Assembly (NCBI GenBank): GCA_022385755.1 | Contig: MU278362.1 | Span: 326,251 to 390,250 of the forward strand | Source of the DNA: Trametopsis cervina | Taxonomy: Eukaryota > Basidiomycota > Agaricomycetes > Polyporales > Irpicaceae | Direction of reading: 5' to 3' | Length of the DNA: 64,000 nucleotides | Shown: positions 36,356 through 48,150 of the stretch, in pieces | Numbering within the stretch: position 1 is the first letter of the stretch | Layout of the letters: every line of letters starts with the position of its first letter | Program-made: the position numbers and the translations under genes | Notes under the pieces: model-generated | Seen by the model: only the letters and a program-made list of their open reading frames with translations | What the model was told of the DNA's origin: nothing | Database searches by the model: none

Positions 36356-36757
36356 TTTGAATGATTGCACTACTATAACGGTGGACTGTGGAGAAGTAGA
36401 TATACCTTCGGCGTATAATTCGTTCATAGCTGACTTACGCATAATTCATGATATATTCCGTTGTGAACATTATCAGAGGTGAATAGCATATCGATTATCA
36501 CGTACACACTATACGCCGCGAACGCGCAATACCAGACAACTCAGGCGACGGCAGCTAACCAAGGGTTTTAACGGGGAAATTCTCCTCACACCTGGAACTT
36601 TCAAGCATAGCTATGCATCCGACATCTCCTCATTCAAAGCTAACAATAAGAAACTACTACACAGAAGTAACAGAAGTAACAGCAATAAACAGGGTGTTCA
36701 TCACACCGAAAGTGGCAAAAAAAAAACAGGGTCTGGTAACACATCGATTATTGTACT
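36356..36757. other. Spacer between convergent genes
   Basis: The 3' flanks of the karyopherin gene and of the minus-strand membrane protein. It contains short imperfect AGAAGTAAC repeats near 36660-36690 and an A-run at 36717-36727. No gene. Confidence 0.5.
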
Positions 36758-38733
36758 CTAACTATCATCCGGATGCGGGGTTGGGCTTTCAAGTTGCTCT
36801 GGCTCGAGCACAATTGTGTCAGAAGTTCGTTTGCTCCGATCCTTTAGGATACTGCGTGCATATTGCTCCTGATCGGTGAGGGCCTCTGAAGCTGCACTGG
36901 AATTTCTTGACAGAGAGGACATCATCGAATGCGGTATTGAACGAGCTCGATCACGATGAGAGGTATCCGAAGGCTCCGTAGGCGTTTCCGTATCAAGGCT
37001 CTCCTCTTGAAAAGCTTTTTGTAGAGAGGACTGAGAACCCGAGCGTGACATTTCTATCCTGGGTAGAAACCCAGGGGATCTCTCGTAGGCGTTTCCCTGC
37101 GGAACGCGTAACACGCTTGCAGTTGAGTACACACTGCTAGCTCTTGACAATGTAGTGCCTTGACGATCTCGGTTCTTGATAATGGCTAGTGGCGGAATAG
37201 CAAGTTCGGATTCACAGAAATCTTGGGCGAAATTTGGCTCCGAAAGCCATGCCGACAGGTTATCGGGGTTGATGACTTGGCCTGCGCCCTGATGGCTAGA
37301 CGCCGCTTGAGAGTGAAGTGATTCTTGTCTGGAGAGGCTCGGGCCAGATTGGTGAGAAGATACCCGGCTTATCCTTACAGGCTCAGCTGTGTAGTTGTCA
37401 CGGACAGAGCTTTCATCTGGGCTTCCGCCGACAACAGCATGGAATGCGCTTGCGATATTCGTCCGGATCGAAGATACCCAACTCGCTGGTGACGGGGTAT
37501 TGGTCACTTGATCTTCTTTGGAGCAGTTCATACTACTTGGAGGATGTCCTGAGTCATGGTCCGTTTCGCTGATACCGAGCCCCAGTGCAGACCAAGACGA
37601 TAATTTCCGCAACGGTGGCCAAGGGGTTCTCAATAGACCAAAGTCGTCCAATGAAGTATTCGGTCCTTCGCTCGAGCGACTACGCTGGCCGTCAGCCGAT
37701 TCCAAGCGAGAAGCTGCACGGCTGTCCCCTGGAACATAATTGGCTACCCGTAAAGTTCCCATATCTGGTGCGAGATCTGGGACACTCTGGTGGACACCCA
37801 CTGACGAGACCATTCGGTACGGGCTCTGAGGCATAGGAACGTAGTGGGAGTCGTGCATGATGGCGTCCCTTTCGACTAGACCGGCTGGCAGAGGAAGGAC
37901 AGAATATAGACTGGGTGCCTTTGATTCATTTCCGTGATGAGACGAGGCGTCGAAAGCGTCTTCAATAGGTCGGTTATCGTCATCCCATGGCCATTGAGTT
38001 CGATCATGAAGTTTCTGACGTCGGGAGCGTGCGCGCATCCTGACAAACCATAAAATGAGTACTATGAACAAAGCTCCTCCGGCTAGAGAGCCCAAGACAA
38101 TAGCTATCTTCGTGTTCAATTCATGTTGTTCAGCCGGCGACATCGAGTCTGTAGGGGTGTTATTGGCAGTAGGAGAAGCAGTCGAAGTCAAAATCGCTGT
38201 AGAGGTCGTATCGGACGTCTGGGAAGACAATGACGTCGATGAAATGGGTGTGGTCGATGTAGCGAGGGAAGCTGAAGTCGCGGATGACGTCGGTAGAAGT
38301 GAATCCGAACGAGTCAATGTTGGCTGTGCTGCTGCTATAGACAGAGGGGAGTTTTGAGTGGACGGAGCTGAGGAGCCTGTCACTGAAACCACCAAAGTAG
38401 CTGTCGCAGGGTTTGATATTACAGTCGTAGATATGAAAGCAATAGTCTGCACAGATGTGAGTTTTACTTAACCTCCTGATGAGATATACGCACCACAGGG
38501 GGAGCGGCTTTGTTCCCTACGCCTGGGACCAGCGAAGGATGCATGATATCACCAGGATCTACGTTGGGGATACGTCCAATTATCGGCTCTGGTATAGCAG
38601 GTAGTAAAGTACCAGCAGCATGTGCTGCGATAACCTCACCACCAGGGCCTATTATGAGCGCATCGTTGCGAAGGTGTAACCTTGATGAGCCCATAGCGCG
38701 GGACGAAGTTCGAGTGTGTGGCAGATTAGCCAT
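36758..38733 (-). CDS. Single-pass membrane protein with Ser/Thr-rich ectodomain and long cytoplasmic tail
   Basis: I do not recognise a named family. Two exons are joined near 38505/38461 (donor GTGCGT, acceptor CAG). Exon 1 encodes IIGPGGEVIAAHAAGTLLP and IPEPIIGRIPNVDPGD. Exon 2, open for 560 codons, starts with about 100 residues very rich in Ser and Thr (probably O-glycosylated). Then comes a membrane span (IAIVLGSLAGGALFIVLILW, near 38130-38070), a basic stop-transfer RMRARSRRQK and about 420 residues of Ser/Pro-rich cytoplasmic tail with many SR.SS-type phosphosite-like clusters. The topology is that of a fungal cell-wall stress sensor or mucin-like receptor. The start is uncertain: 38733 has no obvious signal peptide, and an upstream exon with one may exist (38760-38960). 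Confidence 0.65.
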
Positions 38734-39344
38734 GGCGCATATGCGAAAGCAAGGTGCGTTACGCCCCAGGCGCAGTGAAATGAACGGAGGCTGGCGAGGA
38801 GTAAGCCGTGTACAGAGTGGGAGCCAGTCCTTGCTTCGCACATCGCAGGTCAGCTAAGATATATATTGGCCATCGGCTTGTCGAAAGCGACCAACCGTCA
38901 GCCACGACAGTTCCACATCTGCGAGGGACCGTATGCACGCATCCTAATAGTTCCTTCATGTCAATACAAATACGTCAGATAAATCTCGGGCATACTTACC
39001 TAGATATATTCAGACCTACCGTAGCGACTCTCATACTGGCGGCCGAACCGTTACCCACAACAGCTGACTAGTATACACCGCCTGCCAAGCAGTAGTAGTA
39101 GCGAGAGAAGGAGCCAACTCATAGACTGATTGTCGAGGTCATAATATAGGGAGATGTGCAATATTGTACTGAGTAATTCATTAGGTTTGGTTGGAGGAGA
39201 AGCTGGAACGCTCCCTGCCGCTGTGCAAGATTTTGATGCGCCATTTCCTGACATAATCCCGCCGTCGGTCAAATCCGGGGGATAGTGACCAGCGTCTACT
39301 CGTTTAACACCGTCCTCAACAAACTCTTCCACATACCTCACATC
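38734..39344. other. Divergent promoter region; may hold a first exon of the membrane protein
   Basis: Between the minus-strand membrane protein and QCR2. Minus-strand frames at 38652-38843 and 38759-38959 contain hydrophobic stretches that could be a signal-peptide exon, but no splice joint is decisive. Confidence 0.4.
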
Positions 39345-40825
39345 ATGTTCGCAGCACGAACGTCGGCGGTGCGCAGCGCGTCGAGAGTTGCGCGTAATTT
39401 TGCCACTGTCGTTGACTCCGCTGGGGTGAAAGTTGCAGCAATTGACAATGGTGAGGCGACCTCCTCCGTAACGTTCCTCGTCAAAGCTGGCAGTCGGTTT
39501 GAGAACAAGCCTGGAGTAGCCCACGCGCTCCAGAACTTCGCATTCAAGGTATGAGCGTTATTCTTGCGTGTGGCCAGCTCCTCATCGCTGTTGCAGAGCA
39601 CGAGCAAACGTTCCGGCCTCGCGACTATCCGGGCTACTGAACTGTATGGCGGAGTACTGTCCTCATCTTTGTCAAGGGAGCACCTCGCTTTAACCGCTGA
39701 GTTCTTACGTGGTGATGAGTATGTAGTGTGTTCTCTCTTGTGAACCGCTCTGACGTTCCTCCAGAGAATATTTTGTCGACGTTCTGTCGTCCTTCATCAC
39801 GAGCGCCAAGTTCACCCGACATGAGCTCCTGGAATTCGTTGCTCCGGTCTGCGAGTCTGAAGCTACCGCTGCCGCCTCAAACCCCGCCACACGTGCTGTT
39901 GAAATTGCCCATGGCATTGCATTCCGAAGCGGCCTCGGTGCTCCCTTGCTTGCGACAGAACACGCCCATGTCGACGTTGAGGGTGTGAAGTCGTACGCCT
40001 CTTCTGTGTTTGGCAAGGGAAATATTGCGGTGCTCGGAACAGGCATCTCTCAAGAGGCCTTAACCAAACTTGTCGAGAAGTCCCTCGGTTCACTCAGTGC
40101 TTCCTCCTCACCTTCCGGCACCCCTACCGCGTACTATGGCGGTGAGACCCGCGTTGACTCACATGGTGCTGCCGAGACTGTCTTCATCGGGTTTGGTGCC
40201 ACTGGTGCACCCTCTCCCGAGCTCGCAGTTCTTGCTGCTCATCTCAACCCTCAACCCTCTGTGAAATGGTCGGAAGGCACATCCCCCATCTCCGCGGGCC
40301 TTCCCAAGGGCGCATCTGTCCAGACCGTCTTCCTTCCATACTCTGACGCCACCTTCTTCGGCCTGCTGGTCCAAGGCCAAACTGCTGAGGATGTTAAGAC
40401 GGCAGGCAAGGCTGCAGTAGCCGCCTTGAAGGCCGCCAGCTCTGCCAAGGCTGAAGACGTGAAGAAGGCTGTCGCGAAGGCCAAGTTTGCTGCCGCTACT
40501 TCTACTGATAGCCGTAGTGGTCTGGTTACTGTTCTTGGTAGCAAGGTATGTCCGAATACATCTGCGGGTATCCAAGACATTTTCTCATCCCACGGGGGCG
40601 TAGGTCTTGGCCGGTGCTTCGGCTTCTCTCAGTGAGTCTATATCAGCTCTCGATAAGGTCGATGCATCTGCGTTGTCCAAGGTATGATCTCCACTTTTCT
40701 GAGACGATCCAGATGTCTAAGTTCGAACCTTACAGGCTACTTCCTCCCTCTTGAAGGCAAAGCCTACCTATGTTGCGGTTGGCAACATCACTTCTTTGCC
40801 CTATGCCGACGAACTGGGCCTATAA
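39345..40825 (+). CDS. QCR2: Cytochrome b-c1 complex core protein 2 (QCR2)
   Basis: Core subunit 2 of mitochondrial complex III, an M16-peptidase-fold protein without protease activity. The start at 39345 gives MFAARTSAVRSASRVARNFA, an Arg/Ser/Ala-rich mitochondrial presequence. The N-terminal domain has GSRFENKPGVAHALQNFAFK: the HxxEH zinc motif of active M16 peptidases is absent, as expected for a core 2 subunit. Later segments are LYGGVLSSSLSREHLALTAE, IAHGIAFRSGLGAPLL, GVKSYASSVFGKGNIAVLG and the end TYVAVGNITSLPYADELGL. Five exons are joined by introns of about 50-60 bases (for example RGDE / EYFVDVLSSF). Near-exact length for fungal QCR2. It sits 16 kb from the complex III assembly factor CBP3. 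Confidence 0.9.
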
Positions 40826-41128
40826 CGTGTGTTATCTCTAGACTAGATTTGTTCCGTCATTGCCCACAAAATGATACTTACGTCACACGCTACGCGCACG
40901 GTCAGTAAGGATGCAGGATCTGTTCTCGGCAGTACGTACTTCTGCAAATCTGCGCACATTTAGAGTCTGTTCGAAGCTTCGATTACAAATTTCCCAAGCA
41001 AAAAGGAAGTTTCATTATGAGTTTAGAGGAACTCATGCATTCCTTGATGATGGGCATGGCATAAAGCATAATTGCATTCATAGTTGATGCGGGAGCATAA
41101 AACATGTGTGACGATACATATGGTTCCC
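40826..41128. other. Spacer between convergent QCR2 and methyltransferase genes
   Basis: Shared 3' flanks. No supported gene or element. Confidence 0.5.
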
Positions 41129-42414
41129 TCAGTCAGAGGCCTTGATAGCGCTGACAGTGAAGTATTTGCAGATCAAACCAGACACCGTGAACAATTCATG
41201 AACAAAGCCACCGACGACGAAATTGACAAGACTTGGGTCCCTGCCTGCCTCGATCATCATGAGTGCCATGGAGTGGGCATACCAGACAAGAACAATCCTG
41301 AAACGCTTTCCAAGCTCTTGCAGCCCGGGAGTATCGTTCCAGCTCCCGACGGGCATCATGTACATACGAGGCCTGATACGTTCAAACTGTCCTGATGCCT
41401 CGATGAAGGACTCAAGGCGCTGAGCAAGAGGCATAATGCCACGGGACCGAAGTGTCTCATTCACGATCTGGTAGAACAAGAACGTGGCTGGAGCGTGCTG
41501 AGCTGGGTCTAGGTTATCCGCCATTGCTGCGGACCGGCCCCACTCGCACGCAACAAAGAGCCCACCAGGACGTAAGATTCTTGCTACCTCGTCGACGACA
41601 CGAGGGTAGTCGTGCACCTATCATCAGGATGATCATATACACAGAGGCCCTTAGCGGGGAAATGGTACATGCTCACCGCCATTGAAATGGACCTGGCGTG
41701 CACAAGGTCGAATGTGCGTGTATTGTATCGAAGGGGCATGTTAACATCTGCCATTTCGAAGTACACGTTATCGGGAGGGGTGCGTGTAGCGATTGGCACT
41801 GCATAAATTGGGTGAATAGAATACGTGTGAATGATGACGGAACAACCACCATACAGTGGCGCACGGACGTACCGATGTCGATGCCGTCAAATCTGACATG
41901 TGGATAGTCATGGGCCATGTCGAGCACCCTATAATGGGGTGTAATCGTGTTTAGGGGCTGGAACCACATTTCCGAAGGAGTGCTGCATACCATTGACCCG
42001 TCCCCGTGCAAAGATCTAACACACGCGTCCGTAATCCAACTTGCGAGAGTACTCGTCGGACAGGACCTCTACAATGAGTTCCTGTGAGCCAACGGAGCAA
42101 AGCGTGCTGAATGTTCAGTCGCTGGACACGGCAATCAGATGTGTCAACGACCGATGTTCCGAAGTGAAAGCCGGACATACCTGTTGCTCATACGTATCTA
42201 CAGGCAGTGGATACGGAGAATTACCATGAGAATGGAAGAGTCGATTGTTCCGCTCTTCGAAGTAAGCAGAGAACTCGGATTGGTCTAACTCAGTGATATC
42301 CGAGGACGTGTCGAAGAGGTCAGACCGCTCGCCGGGCGCGTCCTCGTCTGAATCGACAGCCGTGTCCGAGTCCGAGCCAGAAGTCGGCTCGCTCGAGGAA
42401 GGATTGAGAGCCAT
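41129..42414 (-). CDS. Class I SAM-dependent methyltransferase
   Basis: The start at 42414 (MALNPSSSEPTSGSD) gives an acidic, Ser-rich N-terminus, then YFEERNNRLFHSHGNSPYPL and RLNIQHALLRWLTG. Methyltransferase motif I is VLDLCTGTGQWVLDMA, followed by VRFDGIDI (motif II). Further on come VYFEMADVNMPLRY, FDLVHARSISMAV and VARILRPGGLFVACEWGR. Five exons are joined by four canonical introns, for example GTGQ / WVLDMA and SISMA / VHDYPRV. The pattern resembles the large fungal group of LaeA-like and secondary-metabolism-type methyltransferases, widely duplicated in Agaricomycetes. Substrate cannot be read from the sequence, and no biosynthetic cluster surrounds it. An upstream in-frame ATG at 42579 is possible. 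Confidence 0.8.
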
Positions 42415-43772
42415 TGCCAAAGGGGGACAACAAGATGAAGAGAGAGGTCCTCGAAGGGCAACAGGGCGGTGGTTCAGAGTCACCCCCTTGATACCCTTGA
42501 GGCGGACTGCTGAGCATCTATCAGAACTCCGCCTGGCACAATTGAGAGCGCGACGACGCCGGATTGCGGAGGGTCGCACAGCGCGATCACCCCTCAGCCC
42601 AACGTCTGTCGCGCTCTAGGCGACCATAGTGGGCACTCACCTCGTAAACTTGCTTGATACGCTACTGTCGCTTAAGTTTTGTCACGTTAGGTTGCTGTTG
42701 GAAGTACGAGAACAAGAGGCCTAGTCCCACGAGTCACTCCGGATGGTCTGCTGAAAGAGGAACAAGACAGGCGACGTTCGGGAGGGCAACGGGTTGCAGG
42801 AGAGGTTGGCCATCCGATTGGTGTAGATGACACTAAACCCGCCACGAGGATGAACAAAAAAGCGATAGACTATGCGTGGCTTGGAGAGGAGAAGTCCGCG
42901 AAATTGGAAGTCAGATCCTCATACCTTTCTCTTTTGGAACAGAGATGGTCTCCAGGGGAAGACATTATGACCGTCGGGGTGGGGGGGAGGTTCAGTAAGC
43001 AGGACCGCTCCCGGGCATCACACAAATGAAGGCTTGGGCGAGCCATCTCGTTCGGAAGGGTCGGTCAGATTGATACAGATGAGGGTTTGCAGCTGACTTG
43101 TTGAGCTAGTATCTAGCGCTGTTAGCTGCATTCTCGGTCTAGAACATGACGGCGCCGAGGCATTACGGGGCTGGCCATGCACAGCAGGGGAGGCAGTTAC
43201 TCCCACACTGGCTTTGTGGGTGCATGTTGTTGTGACGTTGTTTGTTCATGCGCGCTAAATTTGACCAACTCGCCTGCGCAGTACTTGTCACTACTCTCAT
43301 TGCAACTTACACAGTGCTCAATACACATTTTGGACCAACGCACAGGACGAGCTTGCGGTATGACAGCATTCTCCATATATTTCGACGCAGAGTTGTCTTG
43401 GGCCATTTTGTGATAAACCGCGCCCGTGACGTGGCTGCTTGAGTAACATCGTGAGTCTCCAGATCTTACCACTTTCAATCACACCTCGTTGACTGAGTCA
43501 AAAAAAGCAGCTTGTTATCGCCGCATCTGTCATCGTGTTGGTTGATTGTCTGAATGTGTCGGGGGAGGAGTCATCTCCGTGAGAATAGCCGCTATGACCC
43601 AGAAAGGCAGCAGTCGGGGCCCGGAGCCGCCGGCCCTTCCGCACCCTGCATCACCTTGAGCCCGCACGCGTTGGCCTTTTCTCCTGGACATACATCTTCT
43701 CCAGCATCCCCTTCCCTAGTCAACCCGAATCTTACCTGGGTTTCTCCCCTTTCAGATGAGCAAGAGTAAAGC
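42415..43772. other. Intergenic region between methyltransferase and polymerase genes
   Basis: About 1.36 kb of divergent 5' flank with only short ORFs on both strands and a G-run near 42976-42990. No supported gene. Confidence 0.5.
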
Positions 43773-46700
43773 ATGAATATGCACGACGAAACACGCGAGG
43801 AGTCCATCTCATGGTTGGCCAAGGCGCAGTCAGAGTAAGGACGCGTTTTATTCTGTTATTTCTGGCAGGATACTGACGCATCCCACGTATAGAAACGCAG
43901 CTCCGCTGGAATTAACTCGCGAGCGTATTCCCTCTATATTGCATTCAGAGCTACCTCTAGCGAATGAGAATATTGGCCTTGGCCACACGAGGCGTCAATC
44001 TGTTGTGAATGTCATCTCGGATAACTCACGCTCAGACAGCTCTGAACGTGTCCCTCACCAGGCGGCGACACGCAGTAGTACCACTGTTCCCGAGTCGTCC
44101 AGGTATGAAACGTTTTTGCACTCGGGTTTCCACGCATCTTTGGCACCTGACCCAACCGCTTCCAGCACGAAGCGCAAGTTTGACGATCAAGAGTCTGGGC
44201 CGCTCGAGGGCGACCGACGACCGGAGAAGAAACACCAACGTCATAAGGACAAAGTCGTAGAGTCTAGCAAGATAGGGGCATCTCTCGCCGCACGGCCTGC
44301 AGGTGAACATGGGTATGTATCAGTCATGCGGGTCCCGCAGTCCGATGCTGACTTCTTCTTCAGACAGCTAATTGCATCTACATCTGCCTCGACGAAGACC
44401 AAAAAGTCTGAAAATGCACGACAAGCTACGGCAACGAGATCCCACACAGTCGCGGCCAATGCTCACTCGAAAGACCCGCATGCATCAACACGGGCACATA
44501 GCGGTGCGACGATAAATACAGGGGGGATGCCGATGAGCATCTCTGACAGCGGCAGCAGTGCTACCAAAGCTGTGGATGTTGCTGTGCTAGCGGGGCACAG
44601 TAATGCATCAAGGACGCAAGCATCAAAAACACCCGGCCATGAAGCACTGGCGCGCAAGTCTAGTGCTAAGACCGCGACCGCGAAGGAAGGCGGTGCAAGT
44701 GTCAATCAGCCACAGGGTAGCAAAGTTCCCAACGAAAAAGGAAAGGTCCCCAAAGCAACATTCAACCCTCCTGGGGGTACTTCTACAAAGAAGCCGCTGG
44801 TCATTCCGCGCTATAGTGAAATCAAGAGGACCTATAAGGATGGTCGGCCGAGAGCGCCTGTCGACATCAATCTTGCGATTCAGAGTGTCTACGAGAAGCG
44901 AAGGAAGCTAGAGGACAAGACGTTGTGTGATACCGGTGAACTCGTCGACGTAGCGTCCTTCTTGGACCGTCTGCATCTATTCTACGATGAAGAAGAGATG
45001 AGGAAACGTAACAAGAAGACGAAGTTTCTGGACGGAACCGTCGTTTTCTTTTGCCCTCAGGAGTACGCGAAGATTGGCATGAATGCCAGGAAGAAGCTGC
45101 AATACGTGAGTAGTAGATCCATTATCTTACTTTCCCCACGATCGAAACGCACATCGATTCCCCCATTGTAGCTAGTAGCCCACGGCGCAACAGTCCTCCC
45201 AGTATACGATGCCGAGCAAGTGACGCATATTGTAATGCACGAAGGTGTCAAGGAAATCGCACAACTACTGCGGCGTGCCGGTCTCAAAAGCCTCGATGAC
45301 GTTCCCAAGCATGTGCCGGTGCTCCGGTGGAAGTGGGTTGACGAAAGCGGGAAGAAGTTGACACTCGCGCCTATTCACATGCATGCCGCCTTCAAGGAAC
45401 ACATCGTGTATCCTCCAGACTATGTTCCACCGCCGCCCGAAACAGATGAGAACAAGCAGCCCGTCAAGAGCTCTACCCCACCAAGGGTCAAAATACCCAT
45501 ACGGTATGGGAAGACCCAAGAGAGTGACCCAGAGGATTCAAATGATAGCGGTGACGAGAAGATCAGGTGCGCCTACTTTCTGACCTTTGTCATGTACTCT
45601 CATCACCTGTGCACACTGTTCACACTGACGTGGAACCTATCTCTAGCGATTGGGCGGAGTTAGAAGCGTTGGCTCCCAAGCCTCGGTCGATAATCCTCAA
45701 GAATGGTGAAATGGATCCCTTGGCGGAGTTCTATGACCAGGCACGCGACGAGCAAGAGATTGAGGTAAGTGTACTTCCTCTTTCGATGCAGGGCGCCACT
45801 GATACTTCCTCATGTCAGTATCTGAACGGGAATGGCGGAAATGCCACCGATCCCAACAGTGAAGAAGAACTTTGCGAGCCTCATGGGAGTAGCGAGGATG
45901 AGCAGAAGGGGGTACGTAAACCTTCAATTGAAAAATAAGGTTCAGTGCTCACGAGTCGGTGATTTATTTTAGGGCTTCCAATGTGACAAGAAACCTGGAA
46001 ATAAAAGGCGGCAGAGCTGCCCGAATCAGGATGTCATTGATACGGTGAGAGTGTCGCGTCTGCACGGGACTTTCGAACGGAGTTGCTTTCGCGATCTTAC
46101 ACATCCCATTCATCTAGCTTACCGAGCTCAAGGCGCTCCATGAAGTTAAAGGCACCCCGGAAGATAAGTGGCGTGTGTTTGGGTACCGAAGAAGTGCGCC
46201 CGCCGACCTCTGTGATTTCTCTTGGATGTATGTACTAACCAACGTCAGTGCTTGGGCCTATACGTTCGTTTGGTAAGCGTATCGAATCAGAAGAGGAGGC
46301 TCGAAGCATCCATGGGGTAGGCGCGAAAACCGCGAAGAAAGTGAGTCGCTAACGCTCAATTAGTTGTCGTGATTGTTGTTCTCATATCAAATATTCAAAT
46401 GTGTCTAGATCATGGAGATAATAAACACGGGAAGCCTAAGGAGAATAACTTACGAGCGCACAGAAGACGTGTACGTCGTTATGGCTTTCCAGGGCATCTA
46501 TGGTGTAGGCGAGTATCGCATTCTAGCATAGACTAGCGAGAGATCTGAACCTTGTTTCAGGCCAGAAAACTGCCTATCGATGGTATATAAACGGCTGTCG
46601 TTCATTAGAGGATGTCAAGGAGGGCAAGTTCGGAGTAAAACTTTCGCCAGCACAAGAAATAGGTCTTAAATATTATGAAGGTATGTCGGGATGTCGCCGT

Positions 46701-47775
46701 TTCTCTCATATCGTGCAATTATGAACCTACGTCGCAGACATCAATTCTCGAATGCCCCGCTATGAAGCCAAGGAAATCTTCGAATTTATAAAGGCAGCAG
46801 GTATGATATCCTCGCCCGAATCTCACCTTTGCTCTGACACCGCTTGATAGCATTAAGGATCGACCCGCATCTCTTTGTCGAGATATTGGGCAGCTACAGG
46901 CGGTACGCTTTAGCATTATCCCAAACTAATTCATGAAAGCTCACTGGTGATAACAGGGGCAAGGAGACATGTGGCGATATCGATATACTCATAACTCGAC
47001 CAACCTCCGATGGGAAGACACACGCCGGTATGTCTTGATTTGACTTTCTATATTTTTAAGCCTAAATCTAGGAGCAGGGGTTCTTGCTACTCTCATTGAT
47101 GACCTATACGCACGCCGCGTGATTACAGCGCATTTATCGGTGCCGGATAACTGGGATGATCTGGATTTGTGCTACCATGGCCTTTGTAGAAGGAGTGGTA
47201 TCGACAAAATGAGACGTATAGGTGAGTCTGTGCGATCTGCGGTCATTCACCGATGTTCACGTATTGCAGATTTTCTATGTGTTCCTTACGAGTCAAGGGG
47301 TGCCGCACTATTGTATTATACGGTACGCCCTTTCGGCGATAGCTCGTTGATTCATGCTGATCCAACAAACCTTATGTTCACAGGGAGACGATATTGTACG
47401 TACCTCATTATTCTCTGTATTTCGTACATTATCTCACTCCAACTCTCCTGGTTATAGTTTAATCGATCGATGCGACTGAAAGCGAACAAGATGGGTTACT
47501 CCCTCAACCAGCGAGGCCTTTATAAGGACGTCATACGCGATCCCTCCAATCGTCTGAAGAAATTACACAAGGGTAAAATAATTCTTGACTTACGCTTATA
47601 TTTTCACATACTGATTCCTTTCATTCAGGAACAATCGTTGCCTCTGAGACAGAACGAGAGATATTCGACATTCTCGGTAAGCAGTTGCTTCGAATGAACA
47701 TAGAGTGCTGTTTGATTAACTTCATGCTTAGGTGTTCCGTGGCAAGAGCCACATGAGAGAGTTAGGAACCAATAG
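43773..47775 (+). CDS. Family X DNA polymerase, lambda type, with BRCT domain
   Basis: Repair polymerase for gap filling and end joining. The start at 43773 gives MNMHDETREESISWLAKAQSE, joined to NAAPLELTRERIPSI across a 70-base intron. About 390 residues of Ser/Ala/Lys-rich, probably disordered sequence precede the BRCT domain (KFLDGTVVFFCPQEYAKIG, LVAHGATVLPVYDAEQVTHI). After an acidic linker come the 8-kDa and finger parts with helix-hairpin-helix elements (IHGVGAKTAKK, GIYGVGQKTAYRWY). The palm has [20 protein letters not shown] (two catalytic Asp) and IDFLCVP (third Asp). The thumb ends NQRGLYKD..FDILGVPWQEPHERV, the classic family X terminus. More than 12 exons, several under 100 bases. 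No nearby gene suggests co-function. Confidence 0.85.
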
Positions 47776-48150
47776 AAATGTATTCTACTCCATGTACGGA
47801 TACCGTTTACTGAGGGAATTAGGGCTGAACTTAAAGCATATCGGTAGAAACGATGTATGTCTCATCATCTGTACAGTAATGTTCGCACCCACTTGTAGCT
47901 TATAGCGCTGCGCATACCAATTATCAAAAGACGTTCCCCGCTAATTGAATAGGAATAGCTTTCGGACGACGGTGAAGTTGCTTTGAACATCACCTGAATG
48001 TGAGAGGTGAGCGCTTCGAAGATCAATGACAGGCGCTTCAATGATTGATCGATCCGCACGTGATCCGCATACTTTAGAATTTTCAAAGGTGCAAGTTATC
48101 GCAACTCCATCTTTCTCATTCACCACCACCTCACTTCTCCTCTACCCGAA
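47776..48150. other. Spacer upstream of the eEF1B-gamma gene
   Basis: The right end (48110-48150) is pyrimidine-rich directly before the ATG, as is common for highly expressed fungal genes. No supported gene. Confidence 0.5.

Noticed and set aside
36353..36482. Extension of the karyopherin to the later stop at 36482
   Set aside because: That frame gives a terminus unlike the family, whereas the frame after the acceptor near 36253 ends with the expected helix and stop at 36353-36355.
41129..42414. A secondary-metabolite cluster around the methyltransferase
   Set aside because: Neighbours are a respiratory subunit and a repair polymerase; no synthase, P450 or transporter adjoins it.
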